NCBI GenBank assembly: GCA_025330725.1
Contig: JAIWND010000054.1
Location: 60,661 to 124,660, forward strand
Length of the DNA: 64,000 bases
Reading direction: 5' to 3'
Source of the DNA: Chlamydoabsidia padenii
Taxonomy: Eukaryota > Mucoromycota > Mucoromycetes > Mucorales > Cunninghamellaceae
Shown here: positions 35,923 to 46,861 of the stretch, piece after piece
How the letters are laid out: every line of letters starts with the position of its first letter
Numbering within the stretch: position 1 is the stretch's first letter
Position numbers and translations under genes: made by a program
Notes under the pieces: model-generated
Database searches by the model: none
Seen by the model: only the letters and a program-made list of their open reading frames with translations
Told to the model about the DNA's origin: nothing

Positions 35923-36852
35923 ATGAAAATTCTCCCACTTTCTTTTTTCTTCTTCGACTTTAACCCACTTCTAATCTTATTACCCGTAGAATCAAAGCAT
36001 TTCGTTGAAGAACAGGAACAGCCAAAGCTCAACATATTTTCTGCAACCAACAAAGACAACCTTGTCCATTGGTCTATTGGATTATCAGCGAATTCACGTC
36101 CTTCCTTACGTGGTATATGGGTTGAACGGTACAAACAGGTGCTCCTTGCTGTAAAGGGTACGTATAAAAGGTAAACAAAAGAAAAACTCATGTCGTGTAC
36201 TCACAAATGTTAACTAATCCTTTTTTTTTTTTTTTGTGCGGTGAATTTAGTGCTCGCAAAGCTAAGGAAAAGACTTTGGTGTGGAATGAAATCATGAACA
36301 AGGTTATTCGGTGGGTAAATGCAAAGAAGATATGTAGTCGTGTCGTTTGATCCCCTTTAACTAACTCTCATTCTTTATTTGGTATGACTATTTGTATTGT
36401 AGAGAAAGTTATTAGAAACATTCAAGGAACAGGCTATCGAGGTACTTACGGTTGCTTCGACTTCAGCAGCAACGGAGGCTGTCCAGCTTTTTAACGCCAA
36501 CAATGGAAACAGCAATACCAATGGTGATAACAACGATACCAATTATGATAACACCAATGCCGATGATGGTGACCTGGGTACAGAATCTGATTTAGACCAA
36601 GCTAGGGAAGCATTGAAACGTGGCATTGCTATTTATGTGATTGGTTATCCAGTGACACCAATCATTAGCTCAAGGGCTCGATTCCGTGTATCGGCTTCAC
36701 ATACAAAGGACGATCTGGGTAGGTGATTGGATTTTATTCAAAAAACAAAAAAAGTACTCATACCTTTTTATTGTATTCTATTGATAGATAATGCCTTGGC
36801 AAAAATTAGTGAAATTGGTGATCTCCTTCTACTCAAATTCAAACCTCCATAG
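35923..36852 (+). CDS. Chimeric protein with serine palmitoyltransferase (Lcb2) C-terminal tail
   Basis: Four exons, 35923-36170, 36251-36314, 36403-36718 and 36788-36852, keep one frame of 230 residues. The last 60 residues ([52 protein letters not shown]) clearly match the end of Lcb2-type serine palmitoyltransferase (alpha-oxoamine synthase family). Nothing upstream matches the enzyme. The PLP lysine and the rest of the catalytic domain are absent, replaced by an unrecognised N-terminus ([19 protein letters not shown]) and an Asn/Asp-rich stretch. It therefore cannot be a working palmitoyltransferase. It is either a new gene that captured an Lcb2 tail or a rearranged pseudogene. The start ATG 35923 is tentative. 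Confidence 0.55.
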
Positions 36853-37321
36853 GTCTGATGAATCACTGCCTTGTTACTCGGGCTTGGTTAATATCCTTAC
36901 TAGTATAGTCCATTGTATTACTTTTTTATAATAAAAAAATAATTGTATATATGTACGTGTGTGATTACGATGTTTGACATTTTGGTGGGGGTGAAGTATC
37001 AGTCTAGGGAAGTGGTATGCAAATATTGGCGGGATTTAAATCGTTTCGAAGAGGGTGGTGGGAGCGCAATCATCACGATTTGTAGAAGAGCGACATTGTA
37101 TACACGATCACCCTCAAAAACTTTGCCTACATAAACAATATATTATAACAGTATGTATGATAAACAACAAAATATGTGATATAAAAAAGAGGGAGACAGT
37201 ATTATTTATTTTGATGAATGCATGATAATGATTAAAAAAGAGAAACGGTATGTTTATTAGATAAATGTGTGTTAAAGGTTAAAGGGGAGACGCCATTGTC
37301 CATCCCACCCTATACTATAAT
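36853..37321. other. Convergent intergenic region
   Basis: About 470 bp. Contains GCGGGATTTAAAT (37029-37041), which here is not near a 5' end. No gene seen. Confidence 0.45.
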
Positions 37322-38881
37322 CTATTTCAATTCTAAATAGTGGCGACTAGATCGTTTGGATGAATCATGGTCGTGATGACGAGAAGATCGCTTTGATAAC
37401 CTGTCTTGGTGATGATGCCTATGGTAGTGCCGCCGCTTATCTTTTGATCGAGAGGAATGGTGCCGAGAGCCTTTGTCGTCGTCGTTATCACGCTTTTTTG
37501 ATCTATCCTTATCATGATGACTGGTAGTTGGTGATGATTCCCGGTGACGATGTCGATCATCCTTATGTTTTTTTGTTGTATGTGATGCGGTATCGTCGGA
37601 GGAGCGCCGATGAGATCTTCTTTTGTTGGAATTGTGAGATGGCGATAATCTTCGTGGTCGTTTGGATTTATGCTCGGCTGGAGAGATTGACCGTCGTCGA
37701 GAACGTCGCCGTCTGGGTGATGGTGAGCTCTGTGATCTTCGTTTCGTTTCGTATCGCTCATTGTCTTCTTTTTTTTTCTTCCGCCGGCGTTCGTCATCTT
37801 CGTCTTTGTCGTCCTTTTCTTCCGTTTTTAGTGGTGTTGATATTATTACATTGTCTTCTTTCAGTGGGTGGCTCTTGTTGGTATATGTTGATGTGTTTTC
37901 TAAAGTACATAATAATGCCTGGGCCATTTCATGAGTCGGTTCGATTCGTAAAGCCTTTTTGAGTTGAGTGATGGCGTTGCTGGTTTGTTTCTGTTGTGAT
38001 AGACTACGTTAAGAAGTACAAGTTAATCAACACTCCGATTATTAATCATTCACTCATTTACCTTTCAGCCACGCGATACCAGCCTTCTGCATATTGAGGG
38101 TCCATGTCCAAAGCCCGTTTGTAATAATCCAGTGCTTCATTTATATTTTTAGCATTGTAAAGTTTCACACCTTCAGTAACTCTACAACAACAACAAAGGG
38201 GGAAATGAGTATCAATTTTTATGCATTCGAAGGGGGGGGTTATACTTACGCGTTTTCAGCATAGTTTCGATTCTGAGCACGACGAAGATCCAGATAGTTT
38301 TCAAGTTGTTTTCGGTTAGATTCAGAGGATATTTGACGATCGTTTTTGGCAGCTTGTAGAGTGGCAGGATAAAGTAGTGATCGTTGGTGAGCAGTTTTCG
38401 GGTGAATATGGAATAGGCTGGCCAACTTTAACCATTGGTGAGGATGGTGGACTTCCTTTCCATTAAGAGCCCAAGAAGCATATTCCTTGTCCGTCAAGAT
38501 GGAAGGGTGTTGAAACATAAAAGATTTCATATCGCCCATTGTACTTTTTTGTTGCTCGGGTTGTGTAAAGCCATTGGTATTAGGTGAATTAGTAGATGAC
38601 GATGTGTGCGAGTGATCACCTTGTTGTGTTGAAGAAGTAAATTGTTGTCGACGAAGCATATCTTTTTCTACATCGTGACAGATATGGCTGGCTATGTTTT
38701 GGAAGGTGGTGGTTTGTGCCCATAGATCAAGACGTCGGTCAAAGGCATTATCACTTTCGATAACAGGTGTGGTGGGGAGAGATGATAAACTGCTATTACT
38801 GTTGTTGGAATGTGATCTGATCTTGATTTTCCAGCCACTAGGTGAGGTTGTAGTTGAAGGAGAATCTTGACTTTTCTCCAT
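37322..38881 (-). CDS. TPR protein with RS tail, TTC14-like
   Basis: Three exons, 38250-38881, 38062-38181 and 37322-38003, give 477 residues. The middle holds TPR helices: EGVKLYNAKNINEALDYYKR, ALDMDPQYAEGWYRVAES, then SNAITQLKKALRIEPTHEMA. The last 140 residues are a basic RS/KDRH-rich low-complexity tail (RRRRSRRRSISPAEH), like nuclear-speckle proteins. The order of TPRs then RS tail matches animal TTC14, although the S1 domain of that protein is not visible here. N-terminal region: DLWAQTTTFQNIASHICHDV and ASWALNGKEVHHPHQWLKLA, unrecognised. A role in pre-mRNA processing is inferred. The start is ATG 38881; the frame is open to 38896 but without an earlier ATG. A GCGGGATTTGAAT motif lies 86 bp upstream. 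Confidence 0.75.
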
Positions 38882-38966
38882 GTGTAAAAATAACAACTGG
38901 AGGAAGGAAGAGAAACAAAGCGAAAAAATCCTTCACGTCATGTTTTATTCGCCTCATCTTCCAAAC

Positions 38967-38979
38967 GCGGGATTTGAAT
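38967..38979 (+). promoter_or_regulatory. GCGGGATTTGAAT motif
   Basis: A copy of the recurring motif, 86 bp upstream of the TTC14-like start. Confidence 0.5.
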
Positions 38980-39072
38980 TTTTTTTTTTTTTTTTTTTTT
39001 TTTTTTCAATAAAAATGGCCAGATATACTATTCTTTTCAAAATGGGTCTCTTCTTGGACTGGATTATCTAGC

Positions 39073-39291
39073 ATGACATTGGTCACCCATTCGACCAAAA
39101 CCTCTATACCTCTCGAAGCTCGTCCAGATTGTAAGCAACGAAACACAGGTTGTTGGCTTGGCAACACCCGGATCTTCACAAACGTGAGTCTTTAACAGTG
39201 TCATCTCTACTACTCTTTTATTTATATATACAATTAGTACCACTTGGACTCGATAGTACCATACTGGATAGAAATCTTCCTGCTATTATAA
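39073..39291 (+). CDS. Possible small two-exon protein (54 residues)
   Basis: ATG 39073 opens 37 codons (MTLVTHSTKTSIPLEARPDC, then NTGCWLGNTRIFTN) up to a GTGAGT donor at 39184. The CAATTAG acceptor at 39237 joins in phase 0 to YHLDSIVPYWIEIFLLL and a TAA. Splice sites are good but the product is not recognised and is short, so this is only a candidate. Confidence 0.25.
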
Positions 39292-39526
39292 TTACCTATA
39301 CACTACACACCTATCTTGCCTACACATATCCTAAATCAGCTTTATTATATTCCCCCTGTCCACTTGTACAATAGTATATACCAATCCAACTAGTTATCTA
39401 CCAATCTTTCCCCCGCCATTTTATGATACTAAATAAAACATTGTATTTACAGAAGCCATTGGGTATAAATAAATGGATTTTTATTGCTTTAAATGATATA
39501 TAAACTAATATGTTGGTAAACTATGT

Positions 39527-40318
39527 CTAATCAAAAAAAGTAGATCGTCGTGTCGCTGGTGATGAAAAGCTAATGTTGTCCATATCACGTTGTAGTTGAT
39601 TATGTGAGAAGAAAGGATTATCCTCTTCTTCTTCATCTTCAATTCCTTGTATTGGCTGTTCGATTTGCATATCGTCACTCGCAGGGTCTGTATCGACAAA
39701 GCTAGCGTTATCCTCCTCCAAATCATCAAGATGGGTCATCATGTCCGCCGTGTCCATAAATCCCCTCGAGCTGTCATCCATGTATTGTCGTAAACTTCGC
39801 CCTGCCGGAGGTGGTGATAAATAACTGACAAGATCAGGTGAATCTGGTTGTTGTTGTTGTTGTTGTTGATTGATTGGCGTTGTATAAAAATGAGGTAATG
39901 GTGTTGAATAACTGTTGTTGGGTGTTGAATACCTATGAGCTGTTCTGGATGGTCCATTGGTGGCAGTGCTTTGGCCTTGTTGGAGATATTGCAAGAGATC
40001 TTGTTGGCCTGGTGTGTGGTAGGGATCTAGTGGTGTTTCGTCGTCCATGGTTGTGCCACCCATTCCTGTTGCTGGAAGTATTCCACTGTCGTTAATGTCA
40101 TCTTGGGTTCCTATATCTTCCAAGCTATGATCTTCTTGGCTATTGTTGTTGGAGGCGGAGGGATATACCATGGGGCAGTGGACTTCTAAAGCTTGTTCTC
40201 GTTCATGGACAAACTTGGCTTCCAAAAAGGCGAGTTCTTCGTATTCTTCTTGTATGCCGAGAGGTTTTGAGTACCATCGAGAGGGTGTAGATGTAGGCGC
40301 TAATGAGACAGTAAACAT
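39527..40318 (-). CDS. Unrecognised Pro/Gln/Asp-rich protein
   Basis: Single open frame of 263 residues from ATG 40318. An in-frame ATG about 75 nt upstream (MPLEWKKLFSFFF) is possible but less likely. The N-terminus contains PLGIQEEYEELAFLEAKFVH, the only part that looks folded (a helix). The rest is low complexity: a Q7 run, Tyr/Thr/Pro repeats (YSTPNNSYSTPLPHFYTTP) and acidic patches (EDEEEEDNPFF), ending SFSSPATRRSTFFD. The many S/T-P sites suggest phosphorylation. No domain is recognised; it is probably a disordered regulatory or scaffold protein. Confidence 0.55.
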   Translation of the reverse strand: MFTVSLAPTSTPSRWYSKPLGIQEEYEELAFLEAKFVHEREQALEVHCPMVYPSASNNNSQEDHSLEDIGTQDDINDSGILPATGMGGTTMDDETPLDPYHTPGQQDLLQYLQQGQSTATNGPSRTAHRYSTPNNSYSTPLPHFYTTPINQQQQQQQPDSPDLVSYLSPPPAGRSLRQYMDDSSRGFMDTADMMTHLDDLEEDNASFVDTDPASDDMQIEQPIQGIEDEEEEDNPFFSHNQLQRDMDNISFSSPATRRSTFFD

Positions 40319-40415
40319 GGAATGGTAATAAGCGAGTGAGTCGGGAAAGAAAAGAAAAAAAAAAGAAAAGAGCTTCTTCCACTCGAGCGGCATTTGATTT
40401 AATTTGATTTGACTT

Positions 40416-40448
<33 letters not shown>

Positions 40449-40657
40449 GATTGACTAGATCTATATGCCAACTAATTGTATCATTACTCAAAAAGTTTTT
40501 GTTTTAATAATAATTGCATATACCATTTCGAATATGTTTAGCGACATACCCCCATTACTAACAACATAACTTCTTTGGCAACCTTTTCTAAAATGTCACG
40601 TGATTGGAATTTTATGAGGTGCTTTATATATGACCGAGCGATTTTCTTGACATCAAA
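40319..40657. other. Region between low-complexity gene and tRNA-Lys
   Basis: A T run at 40419-40447 and a CGGCATTTGATTTAA variant of the promoter motif near 40388, 70 bp upstream of the gene. No gene seen. Confidence 0.4.
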
Positions 40658-40730
40658 GCCTTGCTAGCTCAATCGGCAGAGCGTGAGACTCTTAATCTCA
40701 AGGTTGGGGGTTCGACCCCCCCGTAGGGCT
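40658..40730 (+). tRNA. tRNA-Lys (CTT)
   Basis: 73-nt cloverleaf. The acceptor stem GCCTTGC pairs with GTAGGGC and the discriminator is T. D arm TAGCTCAATCGGCAGAGC, anticodon arm GAGA-CTCTTAA-TCTC giving CTT, T arm GGGGGTTCGACCCCC. No intron. A T5 pol III terminator follows at about 40735. Confidence 0.95.
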
Positions 40731-41027
40731 ATATCTTTTTGCTTTTGTATTTTTTGAAGCGGAGTGTAAAATACAAATTATGCTCGTGGTTTTCGGGTGT
40801 TTGGCGCTTGGCGAGATACAAAAAACGCAAAACCTTTTGTTATCATACACACACAAAAAAAAGGGGGGTCATACATTTGTTTTATTTAATGATAAAAGGT
40901 AAAGAGACAATTAGGGGGAGGGGATGTCATGTGAATAAAGTAAGTCTATAAATAGGAATGAATATGAATATTGGAATAAAAGTATAACATGGGGAAGGGG
41001 AGGGTGATATAATACTAAATGGTAGTT
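40731..41027. other. Region between tRNA-Lys and the Q-rich gene
   Basis: A T5 terminator for the tRNA, then AT-rich DNA with G-rich tracts near 40913 and 40992. No gene seen. Confidence 0.4.
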
Positions 41028-43295
41028 TTAAAAGTTTCCCCAGGAGCTTTGTGGCCGCATGACACTTGCTGGTCTACCTGTGCTTCGACTTGCTGTCATC
41101 ATGGGTGGTGGAGCAGCCAAAGAGTCCGAGTAGGAAGGAGATACCAAACCAGGGGTAGAGTTGAGAGCCATGCTTTGACGATACATGTAAGGTTGCTGTA
41201 ATCCAGGTGAGCTTTCACTTCGACTCATTTGTTGAGGACGCTGCCATTGTTGTTGTTGAAGTAGATAAGGATCAGATGGGTTACCTAACATCATCATGGG
41301 TGTTTGTAAACGTGCTTCGGGTGTCATCATTGATTGGCGAGAGTAAGATTGCTGTTGATGGTGATGCTGATACTGTTTGTGGTGATCGTTTCGAGGAGTA
41401 CTTCTTCCAGCCATTCTATCCGCACGGTCCTTGATTGTTTGCTGTTGGAAGCTAATGTTGTGTTTTCCTTGATCCTTGACTTTACCGAGTAATCCATCAA
41501 TATGTGCCTTGGAAGGATCGATGCGCTTGGGTTTACGTAAAGCTGTGGCTTTGGCTTCCTTTTCTTGTTCAATTTGCATCATCATATCCATGGCAGATAC
41601 ACTCTTGACCTTGTTCCGGCGATTCTGTTGATGATCCATTGGTGCAGCCATCATCATGTGTTGTTGTTGTTGTTGTTGTTGTTGTGCCTGTACTTGAATC
41701 ATCTGTTGTTGTGCTACTTGCCATGCTGCTTGTTGGTATTGCATTTGTGCTAGTTGTTGTTGCTGTAACATTTGTAATTGCTGTTGCTGCATGTAATACA
41801 TCATATCCATTTCACCCAAGGTAGTACGTCGTCCACGTGTTCCCAAAGTCTTATCACCGGCGACTGGTGGTGTAGTCGCAGAGGCCATGGGATCCATTGT
41901 ATTAGAGGAGACTGAGGATAAACCATTATCAATCAAGGACGATGATGAAGAGGGTGCCGTATGACCATTGGCTGACTCTGGAGCCGGTGATGATAAAGTT
42001 GTTGTACCGATCGAGTCTACAGCGTTTAAAACCGTTTGTCGCCATTGTTCAATACCATCGCCCTGTGCCTCTTGTAATGGTTGCATGTCATCACCAGGAA
42101 GGAGCCCATTGTCGATGGCCACATCAGTGGTATAAATCTTTTCCATAGCACCATCCGACCTTGATCTTTTATGTAGACTGGGACCACGTTCCAACTGTCG
42201 TAATGTGGACATGCGCCTTGCCTTCATATGCTCGTCTTCTTGAGATTCTTCTTTTTCTACAAGTGGGACCGTCCATTCATTGAAGATTGCCTTTGTCTTT
42301 ACACCACGAGAGGTTTCATCTACGTCAATCAGAATACATTAGTTAGTACAAAGAATATTCATATTATATAAAAAGCCTCGTCCCATTTTTTTATTGTTCT
42401 TGTTTCATTGTTACCTTGACTATCTGCCATACTTGTAGAATCATCACCCAATTCCGATTCTGATTCATCATCATCACTAGGGACAGGGATGTTTTTCTTG
42501 GTTGGAAGTGTAGTACCCCGGTCGTTTGAAGGAGATCTTTCAATAGGCTTGTTTTCTGTAGGTGGCGATATAGAAGTGTTTTGTCCAAGGTGTGTGGTCT
42601 TGATAACTGGAATTGATGATTGTGAGCTTGCATCGTCGGACCCATCGTCTTCCTCTTCCTCTTCTTCATCGTCACTTGGGACATACCGAGTTTGTCTTTT
42701 CTGCTGCTGCTGCTGTTGTTGTTGACGTGGATTGACTACATTCATTGTTTGGGGTGAAGCCGTTCTACGGGGTTGCTGATCAACAAGAGCTTGACCTGTA
42801 TTCCATGAATATAAAACAAAAAGAGAGAGCGAGTCAGTTCTGGTTCCCCTCCATTTTTTTTTTTTTTTTTTTTTTTTCACAAGAATTACCCAAATAGTTG
42901 ACTGAGGAGGAAGAAGGAATCCCATAGGAGCTTGTTGGTCTTGTTGCATTAGCCTGTTGATAGTTTGTTCTGTCACGCCTAGTGTTGGAATGGGGTTGTT
43001 CTAATAATTGTCGACTTTGGCGATGGGAGCGATGCTCTTGATGCTGTTGGTGCTGATAACTTTTATGTTGCTGTTGCTGCTGCTGTTGTTGCCGATAACG
43101 AGGATGTTGTTGTTGGGGACGCCGTTGCTGTTGAGGATTCATAACGTTTTCGAGCATTCCAGGAGAGATATGAGACTGGTGGAAGATAACACTTTTCGCC
43201 CAAGGTTCACTTTCTTCTTCGTCAGCATCAGGGGTCTTGATCGCCTTTGCCAACGCTAATCGAGATAGACTGACGGAGATGTTTTCTGAGGACAT
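41028..43295 (-). CDS. Large polyglutamine-rich, mostly disordered protein
   Basis: Three exons, 42890-43295, 42415-42795 and 41028-42319, give 692 residues. N-terminus SVSLSRLALAKAIKTPDADE followed by EPWAKSVIFHQSH and a series of Gln/His/Arg runs. The middle is acidic with Ser ([16 protein letters not shown]) and contains FNEWTVPLVEKEESQEDEHM and GIEQWRQTVLNAVDSIG, two segments that look helical. The C-terminal half has Gln/Met-rich coiled stretches, a basic AMDMMMQIEQEKEAKATALR helix and a Pro/Ser tail ending SVMRPQSSWGNF. No known domain is recognised. Composition fits a condensate- or cortex-associated scaffold, but that is inference. The opposite-strand frames are shadows. Confidence 0.6.
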
Positions 43296-44089
43296 GAGTT
43301 TGAAGTAAAAAGAAAAAGAAGAAGAAGAAGAGAAATAAAAGCGGGTTATGAATTCCTTTTATTTTTATTTTCACTTTGCGCGCGTTCTAAAATTAGGGAC
43401 AGAAGGAATGTTGCCTTTTTCGTTCATTCGCCGCTTGGCTCTCATGTTGCTCGCACTTTCCAAATCACACAGAAAAGAAAATTAGTGTATGATAGTAATC
43501 AACATTCTATCAAATCATTCCTCTACTACTAATAATATATCTAAAAGTACACTGTCATGCACGCTAAAGACTGATATTGACATTTTTTGGTCATTCAATT
43601 GCCGGGGTTTGAAAATATGTTTGTCACACCTGATGGAAACGAGATTGGTTCGCCTTTCAATAGTTCCCTTATGTGACACTTTGTTACGACTTCTCCATCA
43701 CACTTGATGGTGGCAAAAAAATATAATATAAAGTAGCATTTGTTTTTTCTTTTTGATTCTGTTGGTAGTTCGTATTATTCGATGTTGTCGTTTAATATAT
43801 TTTTCATGAAACCATACATTAATTAATTAATGAATGAACATCTCATTCATCACAGAAAAGGTGAATCTTCTTCTACTGTACTGTACTTTGATAGATCACA
43901 ACACGTGATGAACTTCCCTTGACGAGCACTCAATTCATCAATTCAAAAGGTTGGAAATCATCATTGAAAAGCCGCTCCTTTACTTCTCGACAAGTGTCTA
44001 TTGAAGATCATACATATCAAGTAATTGATCTGAAACTACCGGATCATGACGGGAGTCAAAAACAATGGGGTCAGCTTCCATCTGTGATT
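43296..44089. other. Intergenic region upstream of repeat-flanked unit
   Basis: Contains AAGCGGGTTATGAATT (near 43337) and CCGGGGTTTGAAAA (43602-43615). No gene seen. Confidence 0.4.
43602..43615 (+). promoter_or_regulatory. CCGGGGTTTGAAAA motif
   Basis: A variant of the recurring motif, about 310 bp upstream of the Q-rich protein gene. Confidence 0.4.
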
Positions 44090-44390
44090 GCATGAATCGG
44101 GATTTAAAACTCAAAAGACAAAAGTCATAAAAGAAATCTTTACTGATTGAACTGCACTACACTTATGTCGTTGATAAAAACATCTACGTCATATCATATG
44201 GTAAAAGTATCGAAATGATAAATATAAATATAATGGTACTGTGGCTGACTGTACATAGTTCTTACATAGATCATTTTTTAATAAAACCTTTTTAACATGA
44301 CTTACAACATGCCATACCTATCCCATATCATTGACCATCAACACAAACCAGAAACAATCAAATTTGTACAATATCAATGACCCTTATTTA
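44090..44390. repeat. Left copy of a diverged direct repeat
   Basis: Shares in the same order with 46573-46800: TGCATGAATCGGG, ACATCTA-GTCATAT, AATAAAACCTTTT, CATGAC, CATCCCATATCA-type, GACCATCAA-ACAAA and TTTGTA. It has about 55 bp that the right copy lacks. It starts with a TCGGGATTTAAAA motif. Confidence 0.65.
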
Positions 44391-44462
44391 GTTGTATACT
44401 AATGAGATGAACCCCCTCTTGCTCAAAGAAAAGAGGCTTTTTGTTTTTGGCCCATCATAAAT

Positions 44463-44502
44463 TTTAAATCCCGCCAGACATTTATAAATTTGTCGGGATT
44501 TG
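44463..44502. promoter_or_regulatory. Inverted pair of CGGGATTT motifs
   Basis: TTTTAAATCCCGCC followed 17 nt later by TGTCGGGATTTGC, forming a potential hairpin or two head-to-head sites. A third partial copy (TCGGCATTTAAAT) lies near 44603. All lie upstream of the lineage-specific gene. Confidence 0.45.
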
Positions 44503-44731
44503 CTACGGACACGTAGGGATTTCGCAGCAAACGTGGAAACAGCGATAAACTATCGGCACAGAAATGTGGTCAGTGAAGGTAAAAATTAAGTTCCCATTCT
44601 CTCGGCATTTAAATATTGCATGACTTACAGGTTTCATTGTTGTTATTCCTCCTTTCTTTTCTTTTCTTTTTTTTTTTTTCTCTTCTTTATTATCTTCGTT
44701 TTTTATCCTTCGTTGCTCTATTACTTTTACA

Positions 44732-44881
44732 ATGATTCATCCTCTTTTATCTTCTGAACTATACACTTTGTTTGGCTCTACCATGGCTGGTGATATATCC
44801 ACTTTTTCGAATCCTGCAATCTTTGAAAAAAGTCTACGTGCGAAATCCCTACGTGTCCGTATCAAATCCCAATTTGTCTCT

Positions 44882-44930
<49 letters not shown>

Positions 44931-46130
44931 AGCCGATCCCTCTTCTTCCTGCCCCTTTTTATCTCACCGTGTTGTCCTTTTTGATTTAGCCTGGGAATAA
45001 TTGACCTCATCAACGCAACCAAAGGGTCACATTTGGACGAACAAAGGTAAGTTTAAAATGATGGCAGAAGTTTGACAAAGGAATGCTAATCTTTCCGCTT
45101 TTTTACAGGTAAACACTCGGCAAAGTTTGATCAACTACTTCGATAACATCGACGGATTGAAGGTGACTACTAGTGATACGCGTGCCATAAAGACCATTTA
45201 CAGGCACACGTAAGGGCATATTATGTTAAAAAGTAACGATTGACACTTACCTATTCAATTTATTGATAGAATGGAACAACATGCTTTAAAGCCACATATG
45301 CTAATGGACAACTTTGTGGACAAATGCTCTGAAATGTCGATCTTAACGAAGTATTGGTGCCCACTTCTTGAAGCATTTTTTGGATTCAATGACAATATGT
45401 TCCTGCAATGGTAAGTCAGAAGAAAAGAAGGAAAAAGAAATCTAATTAACTAACATACCTTTGATAAGGGTGATACTTTGTCCGTGGATTGCCAAAAGAT
45501 GAACCTTAACTTGCGGTTGGATTTGCGAATGATACTGAACACAGAACAACGTGATATTGAAGCGATGACCGGGGAGGCGGCCAGTCGGCGGCCAACTTCA
45601 GCAAGCAAGCTTTACAACGATCGATTGAAGTCAACCCTTGCAACAAAATGCCACCTTAACAAGCTACTATCTCACCTCCCGTATATTCCTCCTTCCAAAG
45701 TATCATCTATCTATATTCCTATAATTCAAATCATGGGTCTGATTTGCACTATTTATGCCTTATCCATCCTTGACAAACAAGTATACGGGGTCCAAGTTGT
45801 ATCGGAATTCGTCTACCCAAGAACAACGAATGAAATCCGTAATGACTATATTGGGAAATTGCTAACAGGTCTTCACCAGGTTAACGTAAGTTATTGTAAA
45901 ATAGAGCGGACATTTTAACTGACTTATCTCTCTCAATACTCATATAGGTTATGATGGGATCTTTGGAAAACGCATTGGCTAATTATTCGCGGGACACCAG
46001 TAATGCTATGAAATCAATCACAGGCAACCAAAAATCGCGCCCTCTCATCAACATCAACAGCTGGACTTCCGAAGTAATTTGGTACAAGGATGGCAAGGAT
46101 GGCAACGACGATGATGACGAAGAAGAATGA
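44732..46130 (+). pseudogene. Member of a Mucorales-type repetitive gene family, apparently frameshifted
   Basis: Plausible exons encode MIHPLLSSELYTLF, then FEKSLRAKSLRVRIKSQF; later QHALKPHMLMDNFVDKC, LTKYWCPLLEAFFGF, FLQWGDTLSVDC, and IPIIQIMGLICTIYALSI, ending in an acidic DDDDEEE tail. The 3' exons splice cleanly (donors at 45210, 45410, 45886). Upstream, no donor/acceptor choice keeps one frame. After the intron ending at 45110 the peptide HIWTNKGKHSAKFDQLL is followed by a stop, while the frame continuing YFDNIDGLKVTT is shifted by one. A 41-nt T run (44884-44924) sits in the first intron. From memory, related hypothetical proteins (WGDT, CPLLE motifs) occur in many copies in Mucorales, often near transposons. 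Function unknown. Confidence 0.5.
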
Positions 46131-46861
46131 AGGCGACGACGACGACGAAGATGATCATGATAGCGACGGTGGTGATGATTGATGAAGAAGACTACGAAGA
46201 TGATGATGTCTGTATATATAGTTTACCAATTTACATAAATGAATAAAAAATACTTGACTCCATATCTCATTTTACCCCATGTTGCCCCCCCCTGACTTCA
46301 TTTTATGCTATTTATTTTAAACCACAATTTTTTTTTTTTTTTTTTTTTTATAATTCTTTTCACTTCCTATTCCTATAAACTTGATGATTAGTTGTAACAA
46401 ATACCATACGTCTCATATAAAAATCGTTTCATGCTGTTTCGACTAGTACCGTAAAATATCCTCGTGTTGTAAAATAATGGTAATGTAGTATCATATATAT
46501 TGCAAGTATGTATAATATCTTGATTTGACACACTAATCATTAAACTGTGAACATTTTCGACCGGTGTTTTAAAATGCATGAATCGGGGCGTGAAAACGTG
46601 AAGCCATTCAGGGAACTAATTCAGTCATGTAGGCGATGATAACATCTATGTCATATGGTACAAGTACGCGAATGGTAATAAAACCTTTTACATGACATGG
46701 CGACATGCTATACATACCCATCCCATATCACAGCATTTCATAGACCATCAATACAAAAAGACATTTCAAGTTTGTATCGGTAAGATTGTTTTAATTGTAT
46801 ATTGTTTATTGTTTATTTATAAAATAAGGATGATGACAAAACTAACTAACTAGGAGGAGGA
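46131..46861. other. 3' region with right direct repeat
   Basis: Holds a T run (46327-46350) and the right-hand repeat copy. No further gene seen. Confidence 0.4.
46573..46800. repeat. Right copy of a diverged direct repeat
   Basis: Same orientation as 44090-44390, roughly 2.5 kb away, with the lineage-specific gene between. Similarity by eye is about 70 percent outside one gap. Confidence 0.65.

Larger units (their letters stand above)
38882..39526. other. Intergenic region
   Basis: About 640 bp, with a T run at 38979-39006. A possible 54-residue two-exon frame is listed separately. Confidence 0.4.

Noticed and set aside
37528..37962. Plus-strand open frames over the TTC14-like RS tail
   Set aside because: Shadow of the Arg/Ser/His-rich minus-strand coding sequence.
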